64,000 nucleotides of DNA from Neurospora tetrasperma FGSC 2508 (lineage: Eukaryota > Ascomycota > Sordariomycetes > Sordariales > Sordariaceae): contig NW_009799179.1 of assembly GCF_000213175.1 (NCBI RefSeq), forward strand, positions 7,549,981-7,613,980, read 5' to 3'. Both the position numbers and the translations under genes were made by a program. The notes under the pieces are model-generated. The model was not told where the DNA came from, searched no databases, and saw nothing but the letters and a program-made list of their open reading frames with translations. Numbering within the stretch: the stretch's first letter is position 1; the number at the start of each line of letters is the position of its first letter. Shown piece after piece: positions 49,007-60,925 of this stretch.

Positions 49007-51173
49007 AAAGACAATTGCCGCCATTACCTCTGGCGTGAAGCTAGCATCAAGCAAAGCTCCATTGTACCAAGCCGCACCACCATAATCCAAGCTCTCTACA
49101 TGCTTCCACCCTTCAAGAAAGCCCAGTTGGTCGACGTCAACTGTGCCTAGGAATGGATCATTATCGCCGATTGGCACAGCAGTATCATTTCAACAGTGAG
49201 GAAGAAGGACCTGCCCGCTGCAATATTGATTTTTCTTGTCCCTTGTTATTGATGTGGCTTTCCTCGAAATCGTGCAAAGTCACAAGACACAACATATGCA
49301 TCCCAGTTGACCTTTTTCATTATGCGTCAAAAGGCGGTCGAGATTGTAGTTAGGGCCTCTATAGTTGGTTGCCGGTACCTGAACTGGCACTCCTATAATA
49401 ACTAAGCAATGCACCCGACGACGCATGTCCTACCCCAGAAAAAGGGCACATATGCGAGCAATACGAGGACCAGTCAACTATCTATGCAGCGAAGATGGAC
49501 ACAACTTCACCGACGTGAAAAGCATCATTGTGTAGGTTGTCCCCAAGCTTGCCAATGACGCGTTTCCATCTCCAGGTACCCGGAAGGATCCGGTAGTCAG
49601 GAACAGGGCTCACGACATCACCAAGACGTCCAAGTGACACCCTATTGTAACCTCTTGGCAGAGGGTAATTGGGAGCCGATTGGAACGTGGGGCGAGCTTA
49701 CTTCTCTCGACCTTCTCCTGCCTCACGCTCTGGTATCCGCACATTCAACGTACAAAGGCGGCGATGGCGTTCATCTGACAATACTAAAGACCAACGGCAA
49801 ACATACCCGTACCTACTCCTCGAGCCCGGGTACGACGACAGCTTGACCATCGAAAAGGAGCCGGACGACCCCCACAGCTGAGCTTGGAGGTAAAGTATTT
49901 CCTTGCTACCTTGCCAACTCCCGCCGCATACACCTCACGCCGATTTGCACATCAAGCCGACTTGTTCCATGAACGATCGGAAAATGTCTCACTGAACGGT
50001 CTGGTTTACCCGACGGATATTTGCTTGACATGCGGGACCAAGGGACGTCTATTTTGTAAGGCTCAGCCGGTCAACGCTTTAAGGCATACAACGGGGGCAA
50101 TCATCATATGAGGGGTAAACATGAACAGCCACGAAGGTGTCCCATGCTCAGCTTGCCCGGTAATTGAGCTTATGTGCAATCCAGGTATGGACTTCTCAAA
50201 TTCTGTCGTTGTACCAGACAAAATTGCCCAGAGTTGGAAATGGTCTTTTGGTCTCACTTCCGGGATGTTCACTGACCTCGCCCATGACAAACTTGATGAG
50301 ATCTTTGGGCCACAGCCTTCGCGGCGGCTTATTCCTACGGCCATCCGGCAAGGGCCTCAACAATCTTGTCAGGGACGAGCTGGCCTCGTTTGGTGTGCGC
50401 TCTACTGACCATCGAAGACAAATATGGATGGTAAAGCCTCTTGCCAAGTGGAAAGAGGCGCAGGAGACCATTATACGCCAATTGGAAGGGCGGCCCATAT
50501 TCCAAAGGGGCAGAATGAGGCTCGAAGCTACACACAATTCGAGGTATCGACAAACGACTATAATATGAATGGACGCTGTCCCATGACGAGAATTCAAAGT
50601 AAACGTCTCTTCCACGCTTCTTATTCCCCAACCTTCCATTGCTAGGAATCAGCTTTGTTCAATTCACTTGTGTTTGTCGCAGTCGCGCGCACTTTCGACA
50701 GACAACAGGCTGCTAATGTCTGCCTGAGGGTGTGCCTAGCCCCCTGGTTTTTCGTGTACCGTACGTACTCTCACCGGAAAGGGTTCCCAAAAAAGATTGA
50801 AGAGGCACATACTTATCCTTCTGTTGAAATATTCTTCCTCAACCTTTCCTTTTGTCTGCTTTTTTCACTGAAAAAGACCCTCCCTATTTCTCTTTATCGT
50901 TGATTCGGTCTTGAAACCCTATTCTCTTTTCCCGTGGCTTGTTGCCTTCAAGTCTGTTCCCCTCTACTCTGTACACGAACAGCACCAGGCGTAGGACACT
51001 TGCGTGTCGCAGCCTTGTACACTTACATCTCCTTCATCTCCCCACCTATCTATATCAAGTCTTCGCCCCTCCGCTCAGCAGACCGATTCTATTGTCAAAC
51101 CCTGTTCTCACCATTTCTATCTCAACCTGTCTCTGCAGCTGTTGAAAAAATTAAGCTATAACCCATCAGCGTC
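49007..51173. other. Spacer with possible degenerate coding fragments
   Basis: Segments between about 49000 and 50640 look protein-like in several frames on both strands (for example minus-strand stretches at 49080-49177, 49480-49680 and 50340-50630) but are cut by stops and frame changes without a working exon model. This suggests a decayed gene. From about 50830 the sequence becomes the pyrimidine-rich leader of the gene at 51174. Confidence 0.35.
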
Positions 51174-53229
51174 ATGTTCAGGGGCGGTTTAACCAAGCCT
51201 GATCAGGGCGCTGAGGGATCACGAAAACCACGCCAGAGCCCACAAGCGCAAAGGGCCTACAACCAGATGCGGGATGTCGAGGAAGAATTCAAACGTCCAG
51301 GGCACTTCGGAGAGGCCCTGCAGCAGCGCGAACGGGGAAGACAGAACGGCATCAGTTACAGTCCCTACCTCGGGATCCCATCACCCCATATTAGACGACA
51401 TAGATCTCGTACTGGTTCAATCGGCAGTACTGGCCCAGCGTCAACACAAGGCTCGGATGGAGGAGTCGAGGACAGCGGGCGCAAGAGGCGTGGCCATCGT
51501 ACCAAACCTTTGGAAGAACCCCAGAGACTTAGAACGGCATTTATTCGGACGTACGTTGGTGCTTGCGGAGAATGTCGCACACGTAAAGTCAAAGTATGTT
51601 GTCCATACCACTAAACAAGCCCGTAGGTGCTAGCATAGAATGGCTGACTCTTGTTTGTGAAACCGTCAGTGTACACATTTTGATGACACCGAGCTCGAGG
51701 CGAACTACCAGGCATCCAAACAGTCAAGACATCCATTAGCCCCAATGTCACCAAGTCGCCAGGTTTCCATCAGTTCGCCGGGACCATATTCCCCAGTTCA
51801 ATGTCCAAACGAACTTTTCGGAGTTGGCAGCCACACCTCTGGTTGCCCTAACCAGCCGATCGTTAATCACCACGACCATCTACCCGACGACATCGTGCTC
51901 GAAAGCCCATCAACACTGGTCAATACTTCCAGGGAGCGTTTATTCCTTTCACGCGAAGACGTCCAGACCAGCGTCAATCCAGCCTATAGCCCAACCTATA
52001 GCCCAGCATACTCTGCCCCTCTTGGCTTTGATGATTTATACACACCATTCCTCAACTCTGATCCCGTTTCTCCGATGCTGTCCTCGTCAGCTTCTTCTGT
52101 TGGAGATGTTGACAAACCACTTGGCTTACTCGTCATCGACTCAGTCACCAACGACCTCATCTGGGAATGCAAACGAGGAGCCGTCGATCCATGGGCAGTT
52201 ACGCGCACCGATAGCAGCGAATCGTATCAATGCCACGCACGCTTTCCAAACCACATTTCTTTTCTGGACCATTACAGGACTCAGCACGAGCCCTTCGTCA
52301 ACGAGAAGATAGTACGCAGATGTACGTGCTGCGGCTATTTCGAAGGGCCTTTCGCTTCGAGATGCACCAAATGCCAAAACAGCTTTCACTTCGTCTGCAA
52401 TGCCTTTGGCCTGTTGGACACATGGTATTACGGTACCATGATGTCCCCTGCTCCCAGTTTGACGGCTGGCACATCGACGATAACCACAGGGCAAGGCTTC
52501 GGAAACGGACTGCTGGGCCCTCCATCGTTTGTCGGATCCAACTCTTCCGGACCTAACTCTCATGTATCCAACTCTTACGGATTCAACCCTTACGGTAACT
52601 ACGGCAGCAGCTATGCCGGCTCCATGAGTAACCGGACTTTTGGAATGGCACCAATACCACGGTCTGAACACGCCTCTGCTCACCAAGCCCACCATGCAAC
52701 CCCAAAACTCGATGTCGCTCGTACCCACCACAATAAGAACTCGATCTCTCTGACAAAGGAGGACCACCCAACAATACCTCTCCTCGACCGCCACCACCAC
52801 CACCACCACCACTATCACTACTTTCCCAAAAAGCCATTCTCATTCGCGAAATGCCGCGCCTTCCCAACGACACTTTTCCTAATCTATAAATCAGCAGAAA
52901 TTTCGTTGGATCTCACAAATCCAAAGCTCAACTTCTGCCTTGCATTGGTCCACTTTCTCATCCTGCTGCTTCTACTTCCTTTGGGCTTTTCAGACATGAA
53001 TACCACCACCGCCTCCTCTTCATCGTGTATGATCAAGCGAATTGCGGAAGGGACTTTGCGATATGTTGGGTTAATGGGGCGGCATGGGCACATACCGTTC
53101 GTGCCGGTTGTGTGTATTGCCGTTGGGGTGTTGGGGATGTGGATTGTGAGATCTGGATCCCAATTTGTCCAAGAGGTTGTTGCTGGGGAGAGAGTGACAA
53201 GTTTGTTACCGATGTATTTGATTGCGTAA
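51174..53229 (+). CDS. Half-zinc-cluster protein with Cys/His motifs and C-terminal hydrophobic segments
   Basis: Exon 1 is 51174-51593 and exon 2 is 51670-53229; the 76-nt intron (donor GTATGT, GGCTGAC branch, acceptor GTCAG) is phase 0; 659 residues. The first half of a Zn2Cys6 cluster is made exactly across the intron: C131-x2-C134-x6-C141 with the basic GECRTRKVKC core. The second triad of cysteines of a full cluster is missing; THFDDTE follows. Further on, WEC...YQC...HISFLDHYRTQH resembles a degenerate C2H2 finger, and a Cys/His patch C358, C360, C361, C372, C375, H380 and C383 (CTCCGYF...RCTKCQNSFHFVC) looks like a zinc-ribbon or PHD-like knuckle. A poly-His run (seven codons at 52792-52812) precedes two hydrophobic segments (FLILLLLLPLGF and PVVCIAVGVLGMWIV) near the C terminus. 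I infer a DNA-binding or Zn-binding protein that may be held at a membrane. No named family recognised. Confidence 0.8.
52792..52812 (+). repeat. CAC trinucleotide repeat coding for poly-His
   Basis: Seven CAC codons in a row within the half-zinc-cluster gene, followed by Tyr-His-Tyr. It lies just before the first C-terminal hydrophobic segment. Confidence 0.85.
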
Positions 53230-55903
53230 TGAGTGGTCAAAGGCGGAGCCTCTTTTTCTCCCGACTCAAGACCCTGATCCTTTTCTTTTCTCCCCCCTTT
53301 TTGCCTCTTCGATTCGGTTCACCGTTTGGTTTTATCGCGGTTGTGTTTCCAATTGTTGATGTCTCGCTGTAACATCAATCATTCCGGTTTTGCCACTGGT
53401 CTTTCAACTTCTTAATTTATATAAAGGCTCGTTCCATGTCCTGTACCCTCACTCTTAGTACACGCTTCAGGGAGCAGCAGCTCAGCAAGGGATGTCGTCG
53501 TTTTAATTCAATGGGCTCTGTTGTTTTGCGTCGGACCTTGTGGATTGATGAATCAAGCTAATGTAGTCAATGACATGTGGCTTAGTTTACATAACGAGCC
53601 ACTTGTTGGGGCAGCCGAGCTTACGCTGATTCTGATAACATGATGAGGATGGTTTCGAAGGGAATATGGAATTTTATGTACTGTCCAGGCAGGACATGAG
53701 AGAATTAGATAATCCAGCTAGCCTATACTATTCTACATCCTAGCTGGAGACCATTGGCTAGCCCCGCGTGTTCGCTCTTCGTTTTCAAGGTTCAACTATG
53801 AATGGGACTAACAACCTCACGGGCGATGTTGTCCCGATATGGCAGTAAGTGCCACTATTCCCACACACATCTAGTGTACATGGGAGGTGGACGATACTGG
53901 ACACCAAGCGGACAAGGTTGTTAATTGTAAGGTGATGGTCGGTGGTTAGCAGTGGTTGCTAGTTCGCTGTTATCAATTGATGGTTACGAGCCCCCTCCTT
54001 CCCCTTTCAGTTTTCTTCTCGTTCCTTGTTGCGTTGGGATGTTGAAGAGTCACACACAGCCACCACCAGCAATCGCGAATGGGGTCAGACACAGCCCACT
54101 TCCCGATTCCGATATCCCACGGGGCCGCATTAATGCGATTTGCAGACAGCGGCAATGGGCGGGAATGATGCAGAGTCATCGATTCAAGCTTTTCTGTTTT
54201 GTCTAACTGAACCGTACCCGAGCGAATGGACGAGCAATTGTTGTCACCGTTGATGTTTGGAGAAGCGAAAGAGGAAGGATGCTCACGCTGCAGTGCTCTG
54301 GGGGACCCTTGCCCGAAAAGAACCCAGCATGTGCAAGCTTGGGTAAACGGCCAATCAATGAAGCGCAATGAAGAAGACTTGGAGCAAAGCCTGGCTTGGC
54401 GCCCCTCCCCACCTTACCCAACTTTCGAACGAGCCGACCGATGCGGGAATGGCTTCCCTGTGCGGGTTTCGGGCGCTCAAAAGTGAGATGGAGACGGGCT
54501 TGTCAACAGGTACCTACGACACTTTGGGAAGAAAAAGGCAGCCAGGACATCACTTCTCTGTATTGCGTCGGCTACATAGGTACTACCTTCCACTTGGAAT
54601 CAAGGGTTCAATTGACTCATACGCATTTGCATATCTCATTGAACCCACATGATCTAGGCACACATACATACCTCGAGGCCGACAGGCTGCCGTGTGCTAC
54701 AACACACACATTGACGAATGCGACGAACAAGAAACGCCAATTGCCGGAAGTCTGCAAGGCGCCGAGTTCCATGCCAGCCCTCTCCAACTTTTGAAGGGTT
54801 GCTTCGAGTGGAGCAAGCAAGCGGTCGCACCCACCTAGAATCGCTCGCCGTGTCCGACCATGCAGGCTGGGTCGATGAAACACTGACTGCTGGAATATTT
54901 TGTAGACATGGTGCGATTGACTTAGAGGTTCACCATATGGCCAGCAGTCCATCATTACCAGATCCAAGTGGCACATACTCTTGGACATCCTCTTGATGCT
55001 GCCCTTTTCTCGAACCTCAAGAGCCCTCGCTTCAAAACTTTTCAACGGGCGAGAACCGTTCTCTCACACAGGTATTCTCTAATGCCTCTCTCCTTCTGCT
55101 TCAAGACCTTCAAGATTGGAAGATAGGTAGGCCTTTAGCTACTAACAAGGTTGGGTCGTATGTTGAACGCAGCTGCGATGCGGGTCAGACACACAAAAAA
55201 AGAAGACCAAGAAGTAGCTGGCCAAACTGTACTAAGACGAAAGAGGCACGCCGGCTGGCCTTGCGGTGATTGGCTAGTTTTGTTATGCAAGCTCCCACTG
55301 TCTTCGCTGCGCCCGCTCGCATGTCTAATGAACCACTGGTCAAAGATCCCGTCCGCTGCTTTGCGCATTGTTGAAATATCGGGGATGACTCCCATCGGCC
55401 GACTCTTTTTTGCTCTTCTCTTTTCCTCCTTTTTCCATCGAATTGAGATCACACAGTCACTCCGGCTTCCCAATCGCAGGTGCCCCTGACGGACATACCC
55501 CTTCGTCCTTCGACACTCAACAAGTGTCCAAGCAAGCCGTGTTAACCACCTTGGTGGACCAACCACGAGGCAGTCGTCGCAGCAGTCGAGGAGCATCCCC
55601 CGTCGTCGTCAAGCAACACGGAGATCATCCTACTGCCCTGCCGGTACCCCACCAATCTCAAGTTACCACACCCACGACAAGCAAGCAAACCTATCGGTAT
55701 CGCTTAGCCAACAACAACCTTGTTTCAGCCGCAGCATTCGAACTTCCCAGAAGCTCCGGCACATATTCTCACTATAGAACCATTACCAAGAGATAGCCAA
55801 TTGATCTGGCCCACCCAGGCGCAGTCACGAGACTTTGCTTATCTCAACTTCGACACTTTGTCTCCAACAATTTATCCCCGAGACCCCTGAGACTCTGGCT
55901 CCA
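53230..55903. other. Spacer between the two half-zinc-cluster genes
   Basis: 3' flank of one gene and a long leader of the next, C/A-rich from about 55490. Short frames only. TAGGTAC words occur at 54508 and 54579. No gene recognised. Confidence 0.5.
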
Positions 55904-58312
55904 ATGGCTGGCTTATCTCGAACCAATTCGGCCAACGCCTTCATGGAGGGCTTCTCGGTCTGCCAGGCCAACCTCGGCGAGGCCCTCACCTGGCTCCCTG
56001 CCATGGGCACTCCTGAGCTCGATGACATGATCAACGCCTTCATCCCGGGCCCTGCATCCATCAAGGACAAGCGTGCCCACATCTCCATGGACTTCCTCAG
56101 CTACTCGCAGCGCACCGGGTTCAACTTCAAGTTCTACCCCGTCCCCTCGACCTCCTTTACCTCCGCCAGCATCGCTTCTTCAGCCAGCTCTTCGCAGTTC
56201 GTTGACTCTGGCTACGCATCTAGCTTCAACGTCTCCCCAGTCATTTCCGACTCGAGCGCATGGACCCAGTCCCCGGCCTCTTTCACTTCCCCAGCCGCCT
56301 TCGACGACGCTACCAGGATAGCAAAGGCCCGCTCATCGACCTCCACTACCAAGAAGTCGACTTCTCCTAGCAGTCGACATCAGGTCGTCGACTTTGCCAA
56401 CCACCCCGGCATGCGGATCATGACCAAGGATGGCCGAGATGTTACCAACTCTGCCTCCCGGGGATGCAAGACCAAGGAGCAGAGGGACCATGCTCACCTC
56501 ATGCGCATCATCAAGGCCTGTGATGCGTGCCGGAAGAGGAAGGTCCGTTGTGATCCCAGCCACAAGAAGCGGGCTGCCTCGCACACATCTCCCGCTGCGA
56601 CCGAATCGAAGCCCACCAAGAAGCAAAGGAAAGAGACAGCAGAAGCACCGCCGCCTGCTCCAGTTGTTGTTGAGACCACCCCCGAGTTGCTCGACGTCAA
56701 CCATTTGGAGAACTTCGATGCTGCCACATTCGTCATGCCCTCTGTTGAAGGAATCGAGACGGTCGATGACAACTTCTGGAACCGGTACTTCAACTTCGAC
56801 CAGGATGTCTTCCCCGACTTTACTCCTGGCACCTTCGATCAGTTCACTCCTTCCCAGGAGCTCTTCTACCAGAGCACCAGCTCCTCATCGGCCGCCTCTC
56901 CGTCGCAGGTATTCACTCCAGAGACCCCGGCACACACTCGCCCTTCACCGGCAATTGCCATCGAACCGGTGGTTGCGACGGCCGCTCCGGCTCTGCCCTA
57001 CCTAAACCCGGGCGTTCCGCATGGCACCGAGTTTGTCGACTTCAATCTCTACTCACCACCTGCCGACTTCTCTCTCGACGAGGAGCTCCTCGGCCTTGGC
57101 CAGCAACAGTCCCATGCACCTTTCGACTTCGGATACGCCGATCAGCAATACTTTGGCGATGCCAGCGTCGTTGCCCACAGGACTGAGTCACGATCCAGTC
57201 CATCTTCACCATCCGTATCCGGAGTGATACCAAGTCACCAACGACGGCCACTTGAGGTATACGGCGGACTCCCTGGAAGTGAAGACCTACCGACCTTGAG
57301 CAACGTATCGCCAGCTGTACAAACCCCCGGTCAACTGACTGTGCAGCAACAACAAGAACAACAGCGCTATCGCCAACTTGCATCAGGTAATGAGAGCAGG
57401 GTAATCCCACAAAGTTCTGATCAGCAATCTGTAACAATTGGCTCAGGAACGCCGCCTAGTCCAGCTTCTCCTGCCTCCAACGTTACGAGCGACACGTTGA
57501 CGGCGCTGAATGCTCGACATGCACCTCATAACATCGACAGATCTGTGATGAACGTCGGGCGAACGGATCCACACCGGCGTTCACCGATTGCCTTGCAGTT
57601 TGTGAATGCCGGTGAATCGGTGAACGCCGGTGCTACCACCCAACACGCATCGTCTGTTGAACAACAAATCCGCGCCGCGACGGTGGAGACGTCTGCAAGG
57701 TTGAAGTCACCAGTCAAATACAACAGCTCTGTCCCACAACGACAGAAGCAAGGATTTGCTGGTCTGCCGGTAGACCTCTCTACAACATCCCGAGATGTCA
57801 GCAGTGGCATTTGCCACAGTTCTGCCTCCAACTCGACCCGCCTGGGGACAACAACGACGGCCTCGTCACAGTCTTCCACAACCACTACCATCTTGCCAGG
57901 CCGACGAGAAAGCGGCGACGGAGAAGGATTCGCGAAGACTGGAGCAAAGCTTTCCAGCTACACTACCTTCGCATCATCTTCCTCTCAATCCTCCTTCTTC
58001 CCGCTAGTCGTGCTTGGTCTCGTCTCTTGTCTCGTGGCAACTGCTTTGCGGACATGCTGCAGCCACATCAACGACAACTGGGGCGGTCATTTCGATCCCC
58101 TCAACACTCTGTTCATTGCGAGCATGTCCTTGTTCTCACTTTGGCTACAATCATCATTCCGATGGCCAGTCGATCCCGACACCCACACCACAAGTCATGC
58201 CTCCGTCCAAGGACTCTTCGGCTCCTCAGTTTCCCGACAAGCCAAAGCGCTTGTTGCGAGCAATTCGCCCTTTGTCCGGATGGTGTCTAGATCACGATCA
58301 ATCATGATCTAA
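55904..58312 (+). CDS. Half-zinc-cluster transcription-factor-like protein with C-terminal membrane segments
   Basis: Single exon, 802 residues from the ATG at 55904 (the frame opens earlier but only with a non-ATG codon). A conserved-looking N terminus (MEGFSVCQANLGEALTWL; DFLSYSQRTGFNFKFYPVP) precedes a Ser/Thr-rich part. Then comes C206-x2-C209-x6-C216 in KACDACRKRKVRCDPSHKKR, the first half of a GAL4-type Zn2Cys6 cluster; the second half is absent and a basic patch (KKQRKE) follows. Residues about 250-480 are acidic and aromatic (FDAATF, FDQDVFPDF, YFGDAS), like an activation region. The rest is Gln/Ser/Thr-rich. Near the C terminus are two hydrophobic helices, SFFPLVVLGLVSCLVATALR and LNTLFIASMSLFSLWLQ, then a short basic tail. 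I infer a regulator that may be tethered to ER or nuclear envelope and released. The fungal half-cluster type is known; the tethering is inference. Confidence 0.82.
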   Translation: MAGLSRTNSANAFMEGFSVCQANLGEALTWLPAMGTPELDDMINAFIPGPASIKDKRAHISMDFLSYSQRTGFNFKFYPVPSTSFTSASIASSASSSQFVDSGYASSFNVSPVISDSSAWTQSPASFTSPAAFDDATRIAKARSSTSTTKKSTSPSSRHQVVDFANHPGMRIMTKDGRDVTNSASRGCKTKEQRDHAHLMRIIKACDACRKRKVRCDPSHKKRAASHTSPAATESKPTKKQRKETAEAPPPAPVVVETTPELLDVNHLENFDAATFVMPSVEGIETVDDNFWNRYFNFDQDVFPDFTPGTFDQFTPSQELFYQSTSSSSAASPSQVFTPETPAHTRPSPAIAIEPVVATAAPALPYLNPGVPHGTEFVDFNLYSPPADFSLDEELLGLGQQQSHAPFDFGYADQQYFGDASVVAHRTESRSSPSSPSVSGVIPSHQRRPLEVYGGLPGSEDLPTLSNVSPAVQTPGQLTVQQQQEQQRYRQLASGNESRVIPQSSDQQSVTIGSGTPPSPASPASNVTSDTLTALNARHAPHNIDRSVMNVGRTDPHRRSPIALQFVNAGESVNAGATTQHASSVEQQIRAATVETSARLKSPVKYNSSVPQRQKQGFAGLPVDLSTTSRDVSSGICHSSASNSTRLGTTTTASSQSSTTTTILPGRRESGDGEGFAKTGAKLSSYTTFASSSSQSSFFPLVVLGLVSCLVATALRTCCSHINDNWGGHFDPLNTLFIASMSLFSLWLQSSFRWPVDPDTHTTSHASVQGLFGSSVSRQAKALVASNSPFVRMVSRSRSIMI

Positions 58313-59970
58313 ATCACCCCGGCTAAGGCTGGAGTTGGAGAAAACGACTGGTGTGATCCCATCTGATTTGATTGTTGACAATTGTCGAGTTCCTTTCATG
58401 GCATGCAAAGCATATGATTCAGTTTGTTTTTCAGTTGTTTAGCGGTGTGCAGCGTTTGCAAATTCACTACGATACCCCAGAAAGTGCTTTTTTTTCTGAG
58501 CTTGAGACATGTTGTCGTTCTCTTTTCTTTCTTTTGTTGAGATTGAGAGAGAGAGGACGATGATGCTTTTTCATGACGGCTTGCGAAGCGAGTTGACTTG
58601 GGTTGATGATGTTGGACTGGTGATGAGACAACAACCCAGACAGGGCGGGATGAGAGGGGAAAAGGACTTGCTAGGTAGAGATAGCTCGGGATCTATTTTC
58701 ATGGGTTTATGTCGCAGAGGTACTGGGCAGTGGCAGTGTTGGCTCTTACTCTCCTCGATCTGGGGTGACTTGCTCAGTTATCGGCCGATTCATCAATACA
58801 CAAGTCGGTCTCCTTTGGAGGCCGTCGTAAATTATACTCTGCTGTCCCCTTTGTATGGTGAAGTGTAAAATATGGTCTTGATCAATTTCACATTGCTGTA
58901 GGTGTTTGGATCTGTTATCTTGTTTGTGACGTCGAACTTGCTGTGGCTCGTCCACGACAAAATAACTGCAGCCGGGCCAAACCACCAAATCGATGACAGT
59001 GCCGTAAACACCAAGACGGATTCACATATTCGTCTTGCTTTTAATCCTTTCATTTGTTCTTATGGTCATCCATTGTCCTCAAAAGGTGTTTACCCACCTA
59101 CTAAGTCGTGGGTGTCTTGTCTATTTGCCGATGACATTGGGCTTTGGAGTCCACGTTTATCGATGTGTTTGTCCTGACTTTGTTCGTTCCATGGCCAGCC
59201 GGTAGTCGCTGATAAGCTGATAAGGATCATTGGGTTTCAATGAAATTGTTAGTGCAAAACCCCGCACAGACATGCAATTATGCAAAACATCACACCAGAC
59301 GAAAGTGGAGCCAGTTCGCCCTTCCATTCAAGGTCTAGCCCAACAAAAGTCTGCAGCACATGCAAAGTCGCAAAGAAGGTACAACATGGATAACGGCAAC
59401 ACAAGTTTGATGTTGGCCCCGTCGTGGCCACTTTCGACTTGAAGTTGTGTCTGTTTTGGTTTCAAAACGTTCTTTTTATACTTTTTCTGCTGCTGTCAAT
59501 ATCCATCCATTGTGATTTGGCAGCGTTTTGTGGCGTATAAGCGCGGCAACGTCTACCGATCTTTACGAGCTTTACCATATCGACCCTTTCTGAGCGAGGT
59601 CGAGACGGAAATTGAAGTCAATGTAGGTCCCCATTTGTTCACTTTTGTTCTGCTGCTTCTCTTCGCTTTCCGTCCTCAAGTCTAAATTGAGCAATAGACG
59701 TGTTCCTACAGTGAGCATTGAGGATGGTGTTCTTTGGATGGAGTAAGAGTGAGCAGAGGTAGAGGTTAGATACGCCTACATCCGGTCAGAGTGGGCCTCT
59801 TTTTCCTCGAAACTGGAAAAGCTCTCACTCACCAATCCTTGTCCTCTCCGTTCCCTGTCACTCTCTTTTTGATTCATTTTTTTCTCTTCATGAATGAGCG
59901 CACAACAAGACTAACAACACCAAACGCTTGCAGAGTGTTATTGGCGACACCTCACAACTACTGGACGGAG

Positions 59971-59995
59971 CTGTTCTGTTCTGTTCTGTTCTGTT
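59971..59995. repeat. (CTGTT)5 tandem repeat
   Basis: Five exact copies of CTGTT. Non-coding context. Confidence 0.9.
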
Positions 59996-60681
59996 GGTGG
60001 CCGCAGTTCGCCGTTTACATACATACTAGACAGACATACACTTCCGCAACGGGACGGAAAGAAAAAGTCAGTCGTCCAAAGTTCCCATCGTTGGCCTCAC
60101 ACACAAACCCAAGACGGGACACAGACACACGGCAGCGTAACAGAGTGCGGACCCGGAACCGCAATATTGGATTGGGGTTGACGGACGGGAATTGGAGAGC
60201 TTGAAAGAGTTTTGCCCCCGAGAATCCTCAAGGTGTACATTCGTTCATCCAGGATTCCAGGTCGCTCCTTCCAACCGCTGCGCCAGCATTATCACCAGCA
60301 ACCAGTAAAACACCCAAGCAACACCGATTAAGCAATTTCAGTTGCTTCCATTCCCAACAGGAGCATCCATTCACTGATCCTCAAGCACAACCGTCAGAGC
60401 AGGGTGGCAGCTTGTCATTTGTGCAAAGAAGCAGTCCTATTTGTGCTGCTGTTGAGGCAAACTTGTCGTTCTTTGTGCATCAAGTTTGACTGAGTGTCAC
60501 CAGCTCGTTGGCGTCACTTGGTATTCAACGAATTTGCAGGCCCTTTATCCTTAACGCTTAAACATCAATATCACGGAGAGGAAAGAATAGAAGGTGTGGT
60601 GGAAATTATATCGAGAGAAAGGTTTCAAAGACGTACAAGAAACTGCAGTGTCGGCAAGTGGCGGACTTTGGAAAAGACAAA

Positions 60682-60717
60682 AAGGAAGGAAGGAAGAAAG
60701 GAAGGAAGGAAGGAAAG
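60682..60717. repeat. GGAA/GAAA purine microsatellite
   Basis: Nine AAGG-type units with one interruption, in the leader of the tad2 gene, about 210 bp upstream of its ATG. Confidence 0.9.
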
Positions 60718-60925
60718 ACTGAAGGAAACTGCGCGTGTCACTACTGCTGGAAGGGTTCAGGTTGAAAAGGAAGAAAGCAGCTTGCACCTTGGTTTTTTCT
60801 GGTCAAGCCATCGTCGTCGAGAAAGTGGTTTGCTACAGAAACCTCACTGCAAGGCATAAAAACGGAAATAAAGGTTGATTGCGACTGCAGCTGCTGTCTA
60901 GCGATTGCTGCTTCCACCTTCCAGG

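Larger units (their letters stand above)
58313..60925. other. Spacer and long leader of the tad2 gene
   Basis: 2.6 kb without a recognised gene. It includes a (CTGTT)5 repeat at 59971-59995 and a (GGAA) purine tract at 60682-60717. The last 40 bases end in CTTCCAG before GATGG, so a 5' UTR intron may end there. Confidence 0.5.
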
